A DNA stretch of 64,000 nt, taken from NCBI GenBank assembly GCA_020621405.1, contig JAHRYN010000003.1, positions 256,808-320,807 of the forward strand, in the 5' to 3' direction. The position numbers were made by a program, and so were the translations under genes. Below the pieces are notes generated by a model. The model was not told the DNA's origin, did no database searches, and worked only from the letters and a program-made list of their open reading frames with translations. This document shows, one piece after another, positions 36,589 through 46,082 of this stretch (positions within the stretch are counted from its first letter, which is position 1; each line of letters starts with the position of its first letter). The DNA comes from Betaproteobacteria bacterium (lineage in GTDB: Bacteria; Pseudomonadota; Gammaproteobacteria; Burkholderiales; Rhodocyclaceae).

Positions 36589-38826
36589 CTATTTCGTTTC
36601 AAAGGTGCGTACGCCGTCCCAGTCCCGGCCGGGCGGCTCTCGACGATACTGTGCGATCTGGTCCGCGTAGATCCGGTACAGCACACACTGCGGCGCCATG
36701 CGCTGCAGGTTGAACAGCGTCAGCTCGGCCTGATCCCACTCCTGGCCACGGAACTGGCGCAGCGCCAGGTTCCATAGTTTCAGCTCTTCCAGACGAGCGC
36801 GATCGAAATCGCCTTCAAGTGCAAGCGGTTCATAGATCGAAACCGGCTCGTCCTTGCCTTTCACTCGCACGCGATCGATCTCGCGGAATACCACGTCCTT
36901 GACCGCACGACGCGTCGCCTCGCCAACCAGCGTACCCACACCGTACTGCTTGGTGAGTCCCTCCAGCCTGGATGCCAGATTCACCGCGTCGCCCATGACA
37001 GTATAGGCTTTGCGTACTGGCGACCCCATGTCGCCCACCGTCATCGGACCGGTGTTGAGACCGACACCGATCTTCAGCTCGGGCCACCCGCGTGCTGTCA
37101 GCGAGTGGTTCAGTTCCGCCAGCGCCGCATGCATCCGCAGCGCCGCCTTCACCGCATGCCCGGCGTGCTCGGCGTCGTCCACCGGCGCCCCCCAGAAGGC
37201 CATGATCGCGTCGCCGATATACTTGTCGAGCGTTCCGCGCTGATCCTGAATGACCGACGTCATTGCGCCCAGGTATTCGTTCATGAGCTGCGTCAATTGT
37301 TTCGGTTCCAGGCCCTCGGAAATGGTCGTGAAGCCCCGGATATCGGAAAACAGCACGGTCAGTTCCGCATTGCGCCCGTCCATGCTGTAGTGCTCGGGAT
37401 TGCGGCTCATTTCCTCGACCAGTTCCGGCGGCACATACTGACCGAACATCCGCGCGAACTGCCGTTTGGAACGGGATTCGAAAAAATAGCCGTAGGACAT
37501 GTTCAGCGCGTACAACCCGATCACCAGCAGCAGACTGGCCGCCAGCGGCTGCACGAAATCGGCGAACTGCCAGAACGCGAAATTCATGCAGACGAGCAGC
37601 AGCAGCGTACCGCCGGTAAGCAGCGTCGCCGCCTGCGGCGACAACTTGGGCAAACTCCAGATCAGCACACCGCCGACCAGCAGCAGCAGGACGATATCGA
37701 AACCGGTCACGTACTGCGGACGGTGCTTGACACGGCCGTCCAGCATGCCGGCGATCAGGTTGGCGTGTATCTCTACGCCGGGATAGGTGCTGCCGACCGG
37801 CGTTGCACGCAGATCGAGCAAGCCGGGCGCCGTCGTGCCCAGCAGGGCGATCCGGCCCTTCAGCGCATCCACCGGCGTGCGCTTTGCCAGCACATCCGCC
37901 AGCGAGTAATAGGCAAAGCTGCCCTGCGGACCGCGATAGGGAATGAGCGCTGCAACGTTTTCATCTACCGGCACCCTCAGCGTCCCCTTCCTGGTCGGAA
38001 GATCCAGCCACTCGAGCCCGGCATAGTCGCGAGCCGCGCCGGAGAAGAACCCGGCATCCGGATAACCCGGCACCAGCTTGGGGCTGCCAAGCAGCGTACG
38101 CACGATGGCCAGCGACAGCGATTCGTAGTACGCCCCCTTGTACTCGACCAGCATCGGTACACGACGATTCAGACCATCGAAGTCGGGCAGCGGATTGAAA
38201 TGCCCTGCGCCCAGAGCCGACTGCTGGAAGCGCGACAGATTGGCGCCAAAGCTGTTGAACGATGCGAAGGCAATGTTGCGTCCCCGGAATGTGCCGGACG
38301 GCAAAATCGGATCAGGCAGCATCCCGCTGTTCAGTCCGTCGCCGCGGTCGCTGAAGTAATAGCCGAGCAGGACCGGACGGTCCCTGAGCGATTCCGCGAA
38401 TTTCTCGTCGTAGTCGAGCTGCGGCCGCAATTGTTCCAGAGCCGCTCGAAAATCGGCATTGCCTGCCAGCGGGCCTGACGCAAGCCGCTCCAGCGCCGGC
38501 AGGCCCGAACTCGCGTCCGGCTCGGCGAAAACGACGTCGACGCCGAGCAGGCTGACACCGTAATGATCGAACAGCGTGTCGAGCAGGGTCGCCAGCCGCT
38601 CCCGCCCCCACGGCCAACGTCCGATCTCGGCCAGCGAGCGCTCGTCGATGTCGAGGATCACCACGCGCTTGTCGACATCGCGCGGCATGGTCAGCTTCAG
38701 CTTGGTGTCGTACGCGATCTGGTCCAGATTGCCCAGAACGGGAATCTGATAGAGCCGCGCCGCATGCCCGAGAAGCAACAGCAACAGCAGCACGCCGATG
38801 CCATGGCGCAGGAGGTGCTGGTTCAT
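36589..38826 (-). CDS. CHASE2 domain class III adenylate/guanylate cyclase
   Basis: 745 residues. An N-terminal membrane helix (8-24), an extracellular CHASE2 sensor (about 30-385, with IDERSLAEIGRWPWGRER), three membrane helices (about 390-460) and a cytoplasmic cyclase domain (about 500-690). Cyclase signatures: LFSDIRGFTTISE (metal Asp), DKYIGDAIMAFWGAP and YTVMGDAVNLASRLEG. It most likely makes cAMP. Its CHASE2 region is closely similar to that of the kinase encoded four genes upstream, including FAEP and TAPG landmarks. It follows the FHA gene by 102 bp, and the putative phosphodiesterase follows it. Confidence 0.9.
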   Translation of the reverse strand: MNQHLLRHGIGVLLLLLLLGHAARLYQIPVLGNLDQIAYDTKLKLTMPRDVDKRVVILDIDERSLAEIGRWPWGRERLATLLDTLFDHYGVSLLGVDVVFAEPDASSGLPALERLASGPLAGNADFRAALEQLRPQLDYDEKFAESLRDRPVLLGYYFSDRGDGLNSGMLPDPILPSGTFRGRNIAFASFNSFGANLSRFQQSALGAGHFNPLPDFDGLNRRVPMLVEYKGAYYESLSLAIVRTLLGSPKLVPGYPDAGFFSGAARDYAGLEWLDLPTRKGTLRVPVDENVAALIPYRGPQGSFAYYSLADVLAKRTPVDALKGRIALLGTTAPGLLDLRATPVGSTYPGVEIHANLIAGMLDGRVKHRPQYVTGFDIVLLLLVGGVLIWSLPKLSPQAATLLTGGTLLLLVCMNFAFWQFADFVQPLAASLLLVIGLYALNMSYGYFFESRSKRQFARMFGQYVPPELVEEMSRNPEHYSMDGRNAELTVLFSDIRGFTTISEGLEPKQLTQLMNEYLGAMTSVIQDQRGTLDKYIGDAIMAFWGAPVDDAEHAGHAVKAALRMHAALAELNHSLTARGWPELKIGVGLNTGPMTVGDMGSPVRKAYTVMGDAVNLASRLEGLTKQYGVGTLVGEATRRAVKDVVFREIDRVRVKGKDEPVSIYEPLALEGDFDRARLEELKLWNLALRQFRGQEWDQAELTLFNLQRMAPQCVLYRIYADQIAQYRREPPGRDWDGVRTFETK

Positions 38827-38928
38827 CGCCGCAGCCGGGCGCTGACCGGCCGACTGCCGACCGGCGCACACCTCGTGTGATGGCTGGCGGCTGGCGCCGT
38901 GGGCAGCGGCATGGAATCGGTTCCCGAA

Positions 38929-39720
38929 TCAGCGCTTGATGAAGAACTCCATCTTGACCCCGGCAATCTCGATCACGTCATGGTCCTCCAGCGGATGGGC
39001 CTGTGCGTCGAGCTGCTTGCCATTGACGATGGGAAGATTCGATCCTTCGACATGGGTGATGAAGTAACCCTGCGGACGGCGCGTGATGACGGCTACCTGC
39101 AGGCCCGGTTTGCCGAGCGTGGTCAGTGTCTTGGTCAGCTCCAGCTCGCGACCGGCATTGGCGCCATTCAGTATCTGTATCGCACCCAGCTGATTCGCAC
39201 TCGCCGCGACCGGCGGCGGAGCGGAAGGCGCAAGCGGCTGGGGCGGAGGCGGCAGACCGGAGCCCCCCATCGACGAACCGGCAGGCAGCGACTGCCCTGG
39301 TCTGAACCCCGTCTGCGTGTCGGTCTGCGGACGTGCCGGCGACGCGGCGGGCGCATCCGCCGGCGCCTTGCGCATCATGTCCGGGCGCAACACCATGGTT
39401 TTTTCGAAATCCGGTGCCTGCGACTGGGTCGGTGTCTCGTTGATGTATTTCAGGCGGTACTTGCCGAGCTCGACCACATCGTTGTTCTGCAGGAAGTGCT
39501 TCTTGATCGGCTGACCATTCACATAGGTGCCGTTGGTGCTGTTCATGTCCTCAAGGAAGGAATCGTTGAGGATGGTGACGATGACGGCGTGCTCGCCACT
39601 GATCGCCAGATTGTCGATCTGGATGTCGTTATGCGGTTTGCGCCCAATGGTCGTCCGCTCCTTCAGGAGCGGCAATTCCTTGAGGACCAGACCATCCATG
39701 CTGAGTATGAGTTTTGCCAT
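38929..39720 (-). CDS. Protein with two FHA-type domains
   Basis: 263 residues. The first FHA domain (about 20-95) has the phosphothreonine-binding residues: TIGRKPHNDIQID, then ISGEHAVI and STNGTYVNG. A Pro/Ala-rich linker (about 125-175) connects to a second, more divergent FHA-like domain (about 178-258; ELTKTLTTLGKPG, ITHVEGSNLPIVNGKQL) lacking the canonical arginine. It should read threonine phosphorylation made by the kinase two genes upstream. 12 bp after the PP2C gene. Confidence 0.9.
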   Translation of the reverse strand: MAKLILSMDGLVLKELPLLKERTTIGRKPHNDIQIDNLAISGEHAVIVTILNDSFLEDMNSTNGTYVNGQPIKKHFLQNNDVVELGKYRLKYINETPTQSQAPDFEKTMVLRPDMMRKAPADAPAASPARPQTDTQTGFRPGQSLPAGSSMGGSGLPPPPQPLAPSAPPPVAASANQLGAIQILNGANAGRELELTKTLTTLGKPGLQVAVITRRPQGYFITHVEGSNLPIVNGKQLDAQAHPLEDHDVIEIAGVKMEFFIKR

Positions 39721-39732
39721 TTTCCAGTCCCT

Positions 39733-40536
39733 TTACTTCAACCATCCAAGCAGGCGCGCCAGCCAGCCTCGTTCCGTCGCCGGAAAGGGCTGCAGCACCT
39801 TGACCAGTATCACCGACACGTTGTCGCGCCCGCCATTGTCGTTTGCCATCTGCACCAGCTGCTCGGCCGCCAGATCCAGATTGGCCGACAGCGCCTGCAG
39901 CGTCAGCGCTATATCCTCGTTTTCGACCATGTCGTTCAGTCCGTCCGAACAGAACAGATAGAGGTCGCCGGGCGCCGTCTCGTAGGTATGTATTTCCGGC
40001 TCGACCACCGGATCCACGCCCAACGCGCGGGTGACGAGGTTCTTGTTCTGCGAGCGACGTGCATCCTCCTCCGTAATCATGCCGCTGTCGATTTGCTCCT
40101 GCAACAGCGAATGATCGCGGGTCACGGCCTCGAAAACCCCGCCGCGCAGACGATACATGCGCGAATCACCGATATGCGCTACGGATATGTGGTTGTCGCG
40201 AAACACCCCCATGACCAGCGTGGTACCCATGCCCGAGTACTGCGGCTGGCTCTCGGCCGCCTGGTAGATGGCATTGTTGGCATTGCCGATCACCGTCTCG
40301 AGCATTTCCGACACGTTGCGCTTGCCTTCAAGCAAGCCTTGCTCGAGTTCTGCGCCGATGACGGCGGTTGCCATCCCGCTCGCCACTTCACCGGCGTTGT
40401 AGCCGCCCATGCCGTCGGCGAGCACTGCGAGCCCGACATCGACACGCGTGAACACGGCATCCTCGTTGTGGGTGCGCACCATGCCCGCATGGCTGCGGCT
40501 CACCATCTGCAGTGCCTGGCTGAGATCCTGAGTCAT
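39733..40536 (-). CDS. PP2C-family Ser/Thr phosphatase
   Basis: 267 residues. PP2C motifs in order: RTHNEDA, VLADGMGGYNAGEVAS, MGTTLVMG, VAHIGDSRMYR, TRDHSL, LFCSDGLNDMV and GGRDNVSVILV, with the metal-binding aspartates all present. It should reverse phosphorylation by the neighbouring Ser/Thr kinase. Its ATG is one base beyond the kinase stop, so the eraser is made with the writer. Upstream extensions lack similarity. Confidence 0.94.
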   Translation of the reverse strand: MTQDLSQALQMVSRSHAGMVRTHNEDAVFTRVDVGLAVLADGMGGYNAGEVASGMATAVIGAELEQGLLEGKRNVSEMLETVIGNANNAIYQAAESQPQYSGMGTTLVMGVFRDNHISVAHIGDSRMYRLRGGVFEAVTRDHSLLQEQIDSGMITEEDARRSQNKNLVTRALGVDPVVEPEIHTYETAPGDLYLFCSDGLNDMVENEDIALTLQALSANLDLAAEQLVQMANDNGGRDNVSVILVKVLQPFPATERGWLARLLGWLK

Positions 40537-40537
40537 G

Positions 40538-43129
40538 TCAGATATCGAAATCGACTTGTGTGATGGATTGTGTAAGGTTACCCGAGCAGGTACGCAGATC
40601 GGCGGCCATATCGTTGCCTGACTGATACCGGGCTTCGACATCCTTGGCCAGCGCGCGATCGATGATGGCCGACAGGCAGTCCGGCACGTCCGGGCGTATG
40701 TCACGGATGTCGGGATGTGCATCGTTGGCGATGCGGAACATCAGTTGCGCCATCGATTCGCCCTCGAACGGCAGCTTGCCGCAAACCAGCTGGAACAGCA
40801 TCACGCCGAGCGAGAACAGGTCGGAACGACCGTCTATCTTCTTGCCCGCCAGTTGTTCGGGCGACATGTATGACGGCGTACCGAGCACCATGCCGGTCTT
40901 GGTGCGCGACGAATCGGTGATGCGCGCGATGCCGAAGTCGGTCACCTTGACCTGGTCGGATTCCGGTTCGTACATGATGTTGGCCGGCTTCACGTCGCGA
41001 TGGACGACGTTGTTGCCGTGCGCGTACGCGAGCGCCTCGGCGATGCGCGCGACGATATCCATCACCTTGGGCAGCGGCAGCAGCTGGCCCGGCTTGGTCT
41101 GGGGCACCAGATCCCGGCCCTTCAGAAACTCCATCGCGATGTAGGCCAGATCGTGTTCCTCGCCGGCATCGAAGATGGTCACTATGTGCGGGTGGTTCAG
41201 CCTGCCAGCCGTCTCGGCCTCGCGGAAGAAGCGCTGCTTCACGTCCGCCAGCTCGTCCTCGTCGAATTCCTGCGACAGGGCCATGGTCTTGATCGCCACG
41301 ACACGGTTGATCTTCGGATCCCGGCCCAGATAGACGACGCCCATCGCGCCCTTGCCCAGTTCCTTCTCGACCTGATAGCGGCCCAGCATCGGCTTCTCGA
41401 CGGTACCGTCCTCGAGGATGCTGGCGTTCGTCCGTCCGCCGGTGCCGCCGCCGAGCATCACCGTTTCCGACATCGCCTTGGCGCGCTTGACCCGGGTTTC
41501 GAGATCCCTGAATTGCGGATTGAATTCGGCCATGTGGCGGAACACGCTCTCCGCCTTGTTGAACTGGCGCTTGCGTTCGAAATCGAGCGCCAGATTGTAG
41601 AGATTCTCCATCACGGCGTCGGACAACGGAACCTGGCGGAACTTGTCCCAGGCCATGTCGAGCTGCCCCTGCCCCTGGAAGGCAAGCGCCAGCATGCGGT
41701 TCGACTCTGCCGACTGCTCGTCGGATCTGACCTTGCCGCGTTCCGTGACCAGGTAGCGCTTGGTCGTCAGCAGCAGATGCCCGACCAGCAGCAGCGTCGC
41801 CGGCAGCATCAGCTGCAGCCATACGAGCTGTCCGGTCATCAGGAAGAAGTGAGTTGCCAACAGTGCGACGAACAGGCCGGCCGTCACACCCGCACCGAGA
41901 CCGGCTTTCAGGCGCGGCAACAGCACGATGAGGTAGAGCGCCACCAGCAGGAACACGCCGAGTTCTGCCGCCAGCGCCCAGGATGGCGTCACGAAGAAGT
42001 GGCCCTGCAGGATGCTCGACAGCCCGTGCGCCATCACCTCGACCGACGACATCGCCGGCGACACCGGTGTCGCATAGAAATTGCCGATGCCCGGCGCCGT
42101 CTGGCCGATCAGCACGATCTTGTCGCGATACTTGTCGAGCGGGATCTTGCCGCTCATCACGTCAAAGAACGAATCGACCGGAAAAGCCGGTTTTCCGTCG
42201 ACACCACGGTAGTAGAAGCTGTACATGCCGAGACTGGAATCGGTCGCCACCTTCAACCGGCCGAGCGACACCGACTCTCCGAGTTTCACGGCGATATCGT
42301 CCACACCGAGGTTGAGGCTTTTCGCCGCCAGCAGCAGCGGCACTGACGGGTAAAACTGGTCGAAATGCGTCATCACCAGCGGGTGCAGGCGGAGCCCGCC
42401 GTCGCGATCGATCGACGGATTCAGGTGTCCAACCCCGGCGGCAACCTTGCCGAGCTGATCGATCACCCCGGCGGACACGTCGAGCGTCAGCGGCGGCAGC
42501 GGTTCGGTGCCTTCGACATGCTTGAGCGCCATGTTGCGGACGAATTCAGGCAGCGCCTTGTCCGGACGCCCTTGCGGTTCGCCGTCCAGGAAGAGCATAG
42601 GCAGCACGACGTTGCCTGCCTTCGCCACACTCAGCGCCAGTTGCCGGTCGGTGTTGAGCGCCCCTTCCGCCTCGTGCAGCAGGGCACCGAAGGCATCGAG
42701 CGGGCCCGCAACCGGCGCCGCGTCCGGCGGCGCGGCTTCCGTCAGCGGTTGCTGCGCCTGATCACGGACCTGTTTCTCCAGCGCCAGGAGCCGATTGATA
42801 TAGACGAGTCCCGGGTCGAGCTGCGGCTCGGCAAAGAAGATGGTCGTTCCGACGACCTTGGCCTGCGCTTCGGCAAGCTTGTCGACCATGCGCGCATGCA
42901 CATCGCGCGGCCATGGCCAGCGGCCGATATTGTCGATGCTCTGCTGGTCGATCGCGATGATGGCGATGCGCGGGCTGGGGGCACGGGATGTGGCCGCGAC
43001 GCCGACATCGTAGGCCTTGCGTTCCAGACTCTGGATCAGGTCCGACTGGCCGGAAAGGAGGAACAGGACGCTGATGACCACGCCCAGGAACCAATCCGTC
43101 TTCCATACCGCGCCTTTGGCCACACTCAC
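40538..43129 (-). CDS. CHASE2 domain Ser/Thr protein kinase
   Basis: 863 residues. A membrane helix (about 13-29), an extracellular CHASE2 sensor (about 35-375, with IDQQSIDNIGRWPWPRD and IGQTAPG), two or three membrane helices (about 383-457), a TPR-like cytoplasmic linker (about 470-545), then a complete kinase domain (about 585-845): glycine loop GKGAMGVVY, Lys614, catalytic HRDVKPAN at 710-717, DFG at 731-733 and the TPSYMSPEQ activation segment. First gene of the run, with a likely promoter 57-84 bp upstream. It probably phosphorylates the FHA protein or other operon products. Confidence 0.93.
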   Translation of the reverse strand: MSVAKGAVWKTDWFLGVVISVLFLLSGQSDLIQSLERKAYDVGVAATSRAPSPRIAIIAIDQQSIDNIGRWPWPRDVHARMVDKLAEAQAKVVGTTIFFAEPQLDPGLVYINRLLALEKQVRDQAQQPLTEAAPPDAAPVAGPLDAFGALLHEAEGALNTDRQLALSVAKAGNVVLPMLFLDGEPQGRPDKALPEFVRNMALKHVEGTEPLPPLTLDVSAGVIDQLGKVAAGVGHLNPSIDRDGGLRLHPLVMTHFDQFYPSVPLLLAAKSLNLGVDDIAVKLGESVSLGRLKVATDSSLGMYSFYYRGVDGKPAFPVDSFFDVMSGKIPLDKYRDKIVLIGQTAPGIGNFYATPVSPAMSSVEVMAHGLSSILQGHFFVTPSWALAAELGVFLLVALYLIVLLPRLKAGLGAGVTAGLFVALLATHFFLMTGQLVWLQLMLPATLLLVGHLLLTTKRYLVTERGKVRSDEQSAESNRMLALAFQGQGQLDMAWDKFRQVPLSDAVMENLYNLALDFERKRQFNKAESVFRHMAEFNPQFRDLETRVKRAKAMSETVMLGGGTGGRTNASILEDGTVEKPMLGRYQVEKELGKGAMGVVYLGRDPKINRVVAIKTMALSQEFDEDELADVKQRFFREAETAGRLNHPHIVTIFDAGEEHDLAYIAMEFLKGRDLVPQTKPGQLLPLPKVMDIVARIAEALAYAHGNNVVHRDVKPANIMYEPESDQVKVTDFGIARITDSSRTKTGMVLGTPSYMSPEQLAGKKIDGRSDLFSLGVMLFQLVCGKLPFEGESMAQLMFRIANDAHPDIRDIRPDVPDCLSAIIDRALAKDVEARYQSGNDMAADLRTCSGNLTQSITQVDFDI

Positions 43130-43185
43130 CCCCGCAAAGTTATGGCGTCCCCTGTGCCGGATGCCGGTGACCGTATGATCTGATT

Positions 43186-43213
43186 ATTGTGCGTGCTTCC
43201 CGATCCGCGTCAA
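43186..43213 (-). promoter_or_regulatory. Likely sigma-70 promoter of the signalling run
   Basis: On the minus strand TTGACG (43208-43213), 16-bp spacer, CACAAT (43186-43191). A start near 43179 gives a leader of about 50 nt before the kinase ATG. The 218-bp gap to 43347 holds nothing else that I can identify. Confidence 0.45.
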
Positions 43214-43347
43214 AACACAACTACCGCGGAAAAACAGTGGTCTGTCGCATATTCTTGCAGTTCAGCCTCAACACAGTCAAACCGGCTTTCACGGCAGCCG
43301 GTGGAATATCACGCTGGGCGCCCGCAAATGACGCGCGGAGGCTGGCC

Positions 43348-44301
43348 TCAGTACGGCAATTCGGTCCCGAGGGAAGCCGCCCGTGCCTTGTCCAGCAGGC
43401 GTGATGCGAGCACCAGATCCTGGATGCCCATGCCCTGAGATTCGAACAAGGTGATGTCCCCGTCGCTCCGGCGACCCGGCCGCATGCCGGCCAGCAGTTC
43501 ACCCATCTCGACCATGCCGTATTCGGTCAGCCGCCCCTTTTCGAGTGCGGGCAGCAGGTCGCCGGATTCGCGCAATGCGGTGGCACGGGAATCGACAGCG
43601 ACCACGGCGGCACGACGAATCACGGTCTCATCGATCTCGCGCCGTATCAATGCATTCGAACCGGCGGCCGTCACATGCGCGCCGGCCTTGAGCCAGCCGC
43701 CGTCGAACAGCGGTTCGGTCGCCGTGGTGATGGTGACCACGATATCGGCCTCACGAACCATGGACTCGGCACTTTCGGCAGGACGGATGCGGCAGCCGAG
43801 ACGCGCCGACCGCTCGGCACAGAAAGTCTCCAGTTTGTCGCGCTTGCGCGCGAACACCTGTATTTCGTCGAGCTGCCGCACTGCGCACAGCGCTTCGATC
43901 TGGCTGCGCGCCTGCCAGCCGGAGCCGAAAACGCCGGCCACCTTCGACGCCTCACGCGACAGCACGCGAGCCGCAAGCCCTCCGATGGCGCCGGTGCGCA
44001 TCATGCCCAGGAAGTCGGCCTCGAGCACCGCCAGCGCCCGGCCGGTCGCCACGTCGAACAGATGCACCCAGAAACGGGCCGCTTCGCGACTGGTCGTGTA
44101 GCTCTTGTAGCCCATCACGCCGAGCGGCAGGACCGCTCCGTGCAGGACGTGCAGCGCGGATGACGGCGTACGGCTGCGCGCACGCGGCGTATCTACCGCC
44201 TCGCCCGAGGCGTGCCAGCGGTGTGCATCCTCAACTGCGGCCAGCGCATCCGCCATCGTCAGCACCTGGCTGACGTCGCCTTCCGTGAGATAGAGCGCCA
44301 T
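43348..44301 (-). CDS. Ornithine cyclodeaminase/mu-crystallin family protein
   Basis: 317 residues. NAD(P)-binding Rossmann loop VFGSGWQARSQIEALCAV in the middle; the N-terminal half carries the family's substrate side (VMGYKSYTTS, LEADFLGMMRTGAIGGLAARVL). Members act as ornithine cyclodeaminase, alanine dehydrogenase or ketimine reductase; the choice cannot be made here. It lies 5 bp downstream of the terC-like gene, so the two share a transcript. Confidence 0.88.
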   Translation of the reverse strand: MALYLTEGDVSQVLTMADALAAVEDAHRWHASGEAVDTPRARSRTPSSALHVLHGAVLPLGVMGYKSYTTSREAARFWVHLFDVATGRALAVLEADFLGMMRTGAIGGLAARVLSREASKVAGVFGSGWQARSQIEALCAVRQLDEIQVFARKRDKLETFCAERSARLGCRIRPAESAESMVREADIVVTITTATEPLFDGGWLKAGAHVTAAGSNALIRREIDETVIRRAAVVAVDSRATALRESGDLLPALEKGRLTEYGMVEMGELLAGMRPGRRSDGDITLFESQGMGIQDLVLASRLLDKARAASLGTELPY

Positions 44302-44306
44302 GCCGC

Positions 44307-45050
44307 TTACTGGACCGGGTAGTCGGCCGGTTTGCTGCGCGAGCCGAAATACTTGCCGACCGCCAGCACGAACAGCGCACCGACGACACCTGCACCGTAG
44401 TGAAAGGCGGCTTTCACCGCAGGCAGCGACGAGGCGGATTCAGCCTCTTCGTAAGGCACGTAGCCGGCCAGTGCCGGGTCGGCCACCGCCATCGTGCCGG
44501 CAATCCAGCCCAGCAGCATGCCACCGACCGTGATGATGACCGGGAAGCGGCTCATCAGGCCAAGTACCAGCTGGCTGCCCCATACGATGATGGGAATCGA
44601 CACCAGCAGGCCGAAGATGACCAGCGGCAGTTGGTGATCGCCACCCGCACCATGCGCCGCACCGGCGATTGCGATCACGTTGTCCACGCTCATCACGAGG
44701 TCGGCGACAATGACCGTCTTGACCGCAGACCAGAGCCTGTCGCTCGACTGGATGCCGGCATGCTCGTCCTCGTCCTCCGGCACCAGCAGCTTGATGCCGA
44801 TCCACAGCAGCAGCAGCGCACCGACCAGCTTCAGGAAAGGCAGCTTCAGCAGCGTCAGCGCGAACATGATCAGGATGACGCGCAACAGCACGGCACCCGC
44901 TGTGCCCCACAGGATGCCCAGCTTGCGCTGTGCCGGCGGCAGCTTGCGGCACGCCAGCGCGATCACCACCGCGTTGTCGCCGCCGAGCAGGATGTCGATC
45001 ATGATGATCTGACCAACGGCAAGCCAGAATTCGGGAGAAGTCAGATCCAT
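44307..45050 (-). CDS. TerC-family integral membrane protein
   Basis: 247 residues with about seven membrane helices. Family landmarks are IMIDILLGGDNAVVIALACR near the start and VADLVMSVDNVIAIAGAAHG in the middle, each with the conserved Asp-Asn of TerC. The family includes metal-ion (for example Mn2+) exporters that help metallate exported enzymes; the function here is inferred only from family. Start at 45050 gives MDLTSPEFW. Confidence 0.88.
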   Translation of the reverse strand: MDLTSPEFWLAVGQIIMIDILLGGDNAVVIALACRKLPPAQRKLGILWGTAGAVLLRVILIMFALTLLKLPFLKLVGALLLLWIGIKLLVPEDEDEHAGIQSSDRLWSAVKTVIVADLVMSVDNVIAIAGAAHGAGGDHQLPLVIFGLLVSIPIIVWGSQLVLGLMSRFPVIITVGGMLLGWIAGTMAVADPALAGYVPYEEAESASSLPAVKAAFHYGAGVVGALFVLAVGKYFGSRSKPADYPVQ

Positions 45051-45112
45051 CTGGGCGTATTCGGAAAGCGAAAGCGCGGATTCTACCGGTGCAGCCCGGC
45101 AGCGCGCAGAAA

Positions 45113-45143
45113 TGAAAAGGGCCACTGCCGAAGCAGCGGCCCC
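45113..45143 (-). terminator. Rho-independent terminator after sucD
   Basis: On the minus strand GGGCCGCTGC pairs imperfectly with GCAGTGGCCC around a TTCG loop (45119-45142) and is followed by TTTTCATTT. It lies about 33 bp past the sucD stop. Confidence 0.8.
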
Positions 45144-45175
45144 ATCATCAACATCGACGGATCAGTGCATCACCC

Positions 45176-46069
45176 TCAGAGCAGGCCCTTCAGCAGCTTG
45201 GCCATTTCCGACGGGTTGCGGGTCACGGTGAAGCCGCACTCTTCCATGATGGCGAGCTTGGCATCGGCCGTATCGGCACCGCCGGAGATCAGCGCACCGG
45301 CATGGCCCATGCGCTTGCCGGCCGGCGCTGTGACGCCGGCGATGAAGCCGACGATCGGCTTCTTCATGTTGGCCTTGCACCAGTAGGCCGCTTCGGCTTC
45401 GTCCGGACCGCCGATTTCGCCGATCATGATGACCGCATCGGTATCCGGATCATCATTGAACATGCGCATCACGTCTATATGCTTGAGCCCATTGATCGGA
45501 TCACCGCCGATACCCACTGCGCTCGACTGGCCGAGGCCGATCTCGCTCAGCTGACCGACCGCTTCGTAGGTCAGCGTACCGGAGCGGCTGACCACGCCGA
45601 TGCGACCCTTCTTGTGGATGTGGCCCGGCATGATGCCGATCTTGATTTCGTCCGGCGTGATCAGGCCCGGACAGTTCGGGCCGAGCAGCAGCGTCTTCTT
45701 GCCGCCGGCGGCTTCCTTGGCCTTCATCTTGTTGCGCACCATCAGCATGTCACGCACCGGAATGCCTTCGGTGATGCAGATCACCAGGTCGAGGTCGGCT
45801 TCGACCGCTTCCCATATGGCTGCCGCAGCGCCCGGGGGCGGCACATAGACGACCGAGACCGTGGCACCGGTCGCCGCCTTCGCGTCGGCAACGGTGGCGT
45901 GGATCGGGATGCCTTCGAAATCCTCGCCCGCCTTTTTGGGATTGACGCCGGCGACGAAGCAGTTCGCGCCATTCGCGTAATCGCGGCACATGCGGGTGTG
46001 GAACTGGCCGGTCTTGCCGGTGATGCCCTGCGTGATGACGCGGGTGTCCTTGTTGATCAGAATCGACAT
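45176..46069 (-). CDS. sucD: Succinyl-CoA synthetase alpha subunit
   Basis: 297 residues, full length. With SucC it interconverts succinyl-CoA and succinate while making ATP or GTP in the citric acid cycle. The CoA-binding N-terminal domain starts [21 protein letters not shown]; the phosphohistidine is in [10 protein letters not shown] near residue 250, and [10 protein letters not shown] is the ligase segment. The start lies 13 bp after the sucC stop. Confidence 0.97.
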   Translation of the reverse strand: MSILINKDTRVITQGITGKTGQFHTRMCRDYANGANCFVAGVNPKKAGEDFEGIPIHATVADAKAATGATVSVVYVPPPGAAAAIWEAVEADLDLVICITEGIPVRDMLMVRNKMKAKEAAGGKKTLLLGPNCPGLITPDEIKIGIMPGHIHKKGRIGVVSRSGTLTYEAVGQLSEIGLGQSSAVGIGGDPINGLKHIDVMRMFNDDPDTDAVIMIGEIGGPDEAEAAYWCKANMKKPIVGFIAGVTAPAGKRMGHAGALISGGADTADAKLAIMEECGFTVTRNPSEMAKLLKGLL

Positions 46070-46082
46070 GTCTGTTTTCCCC

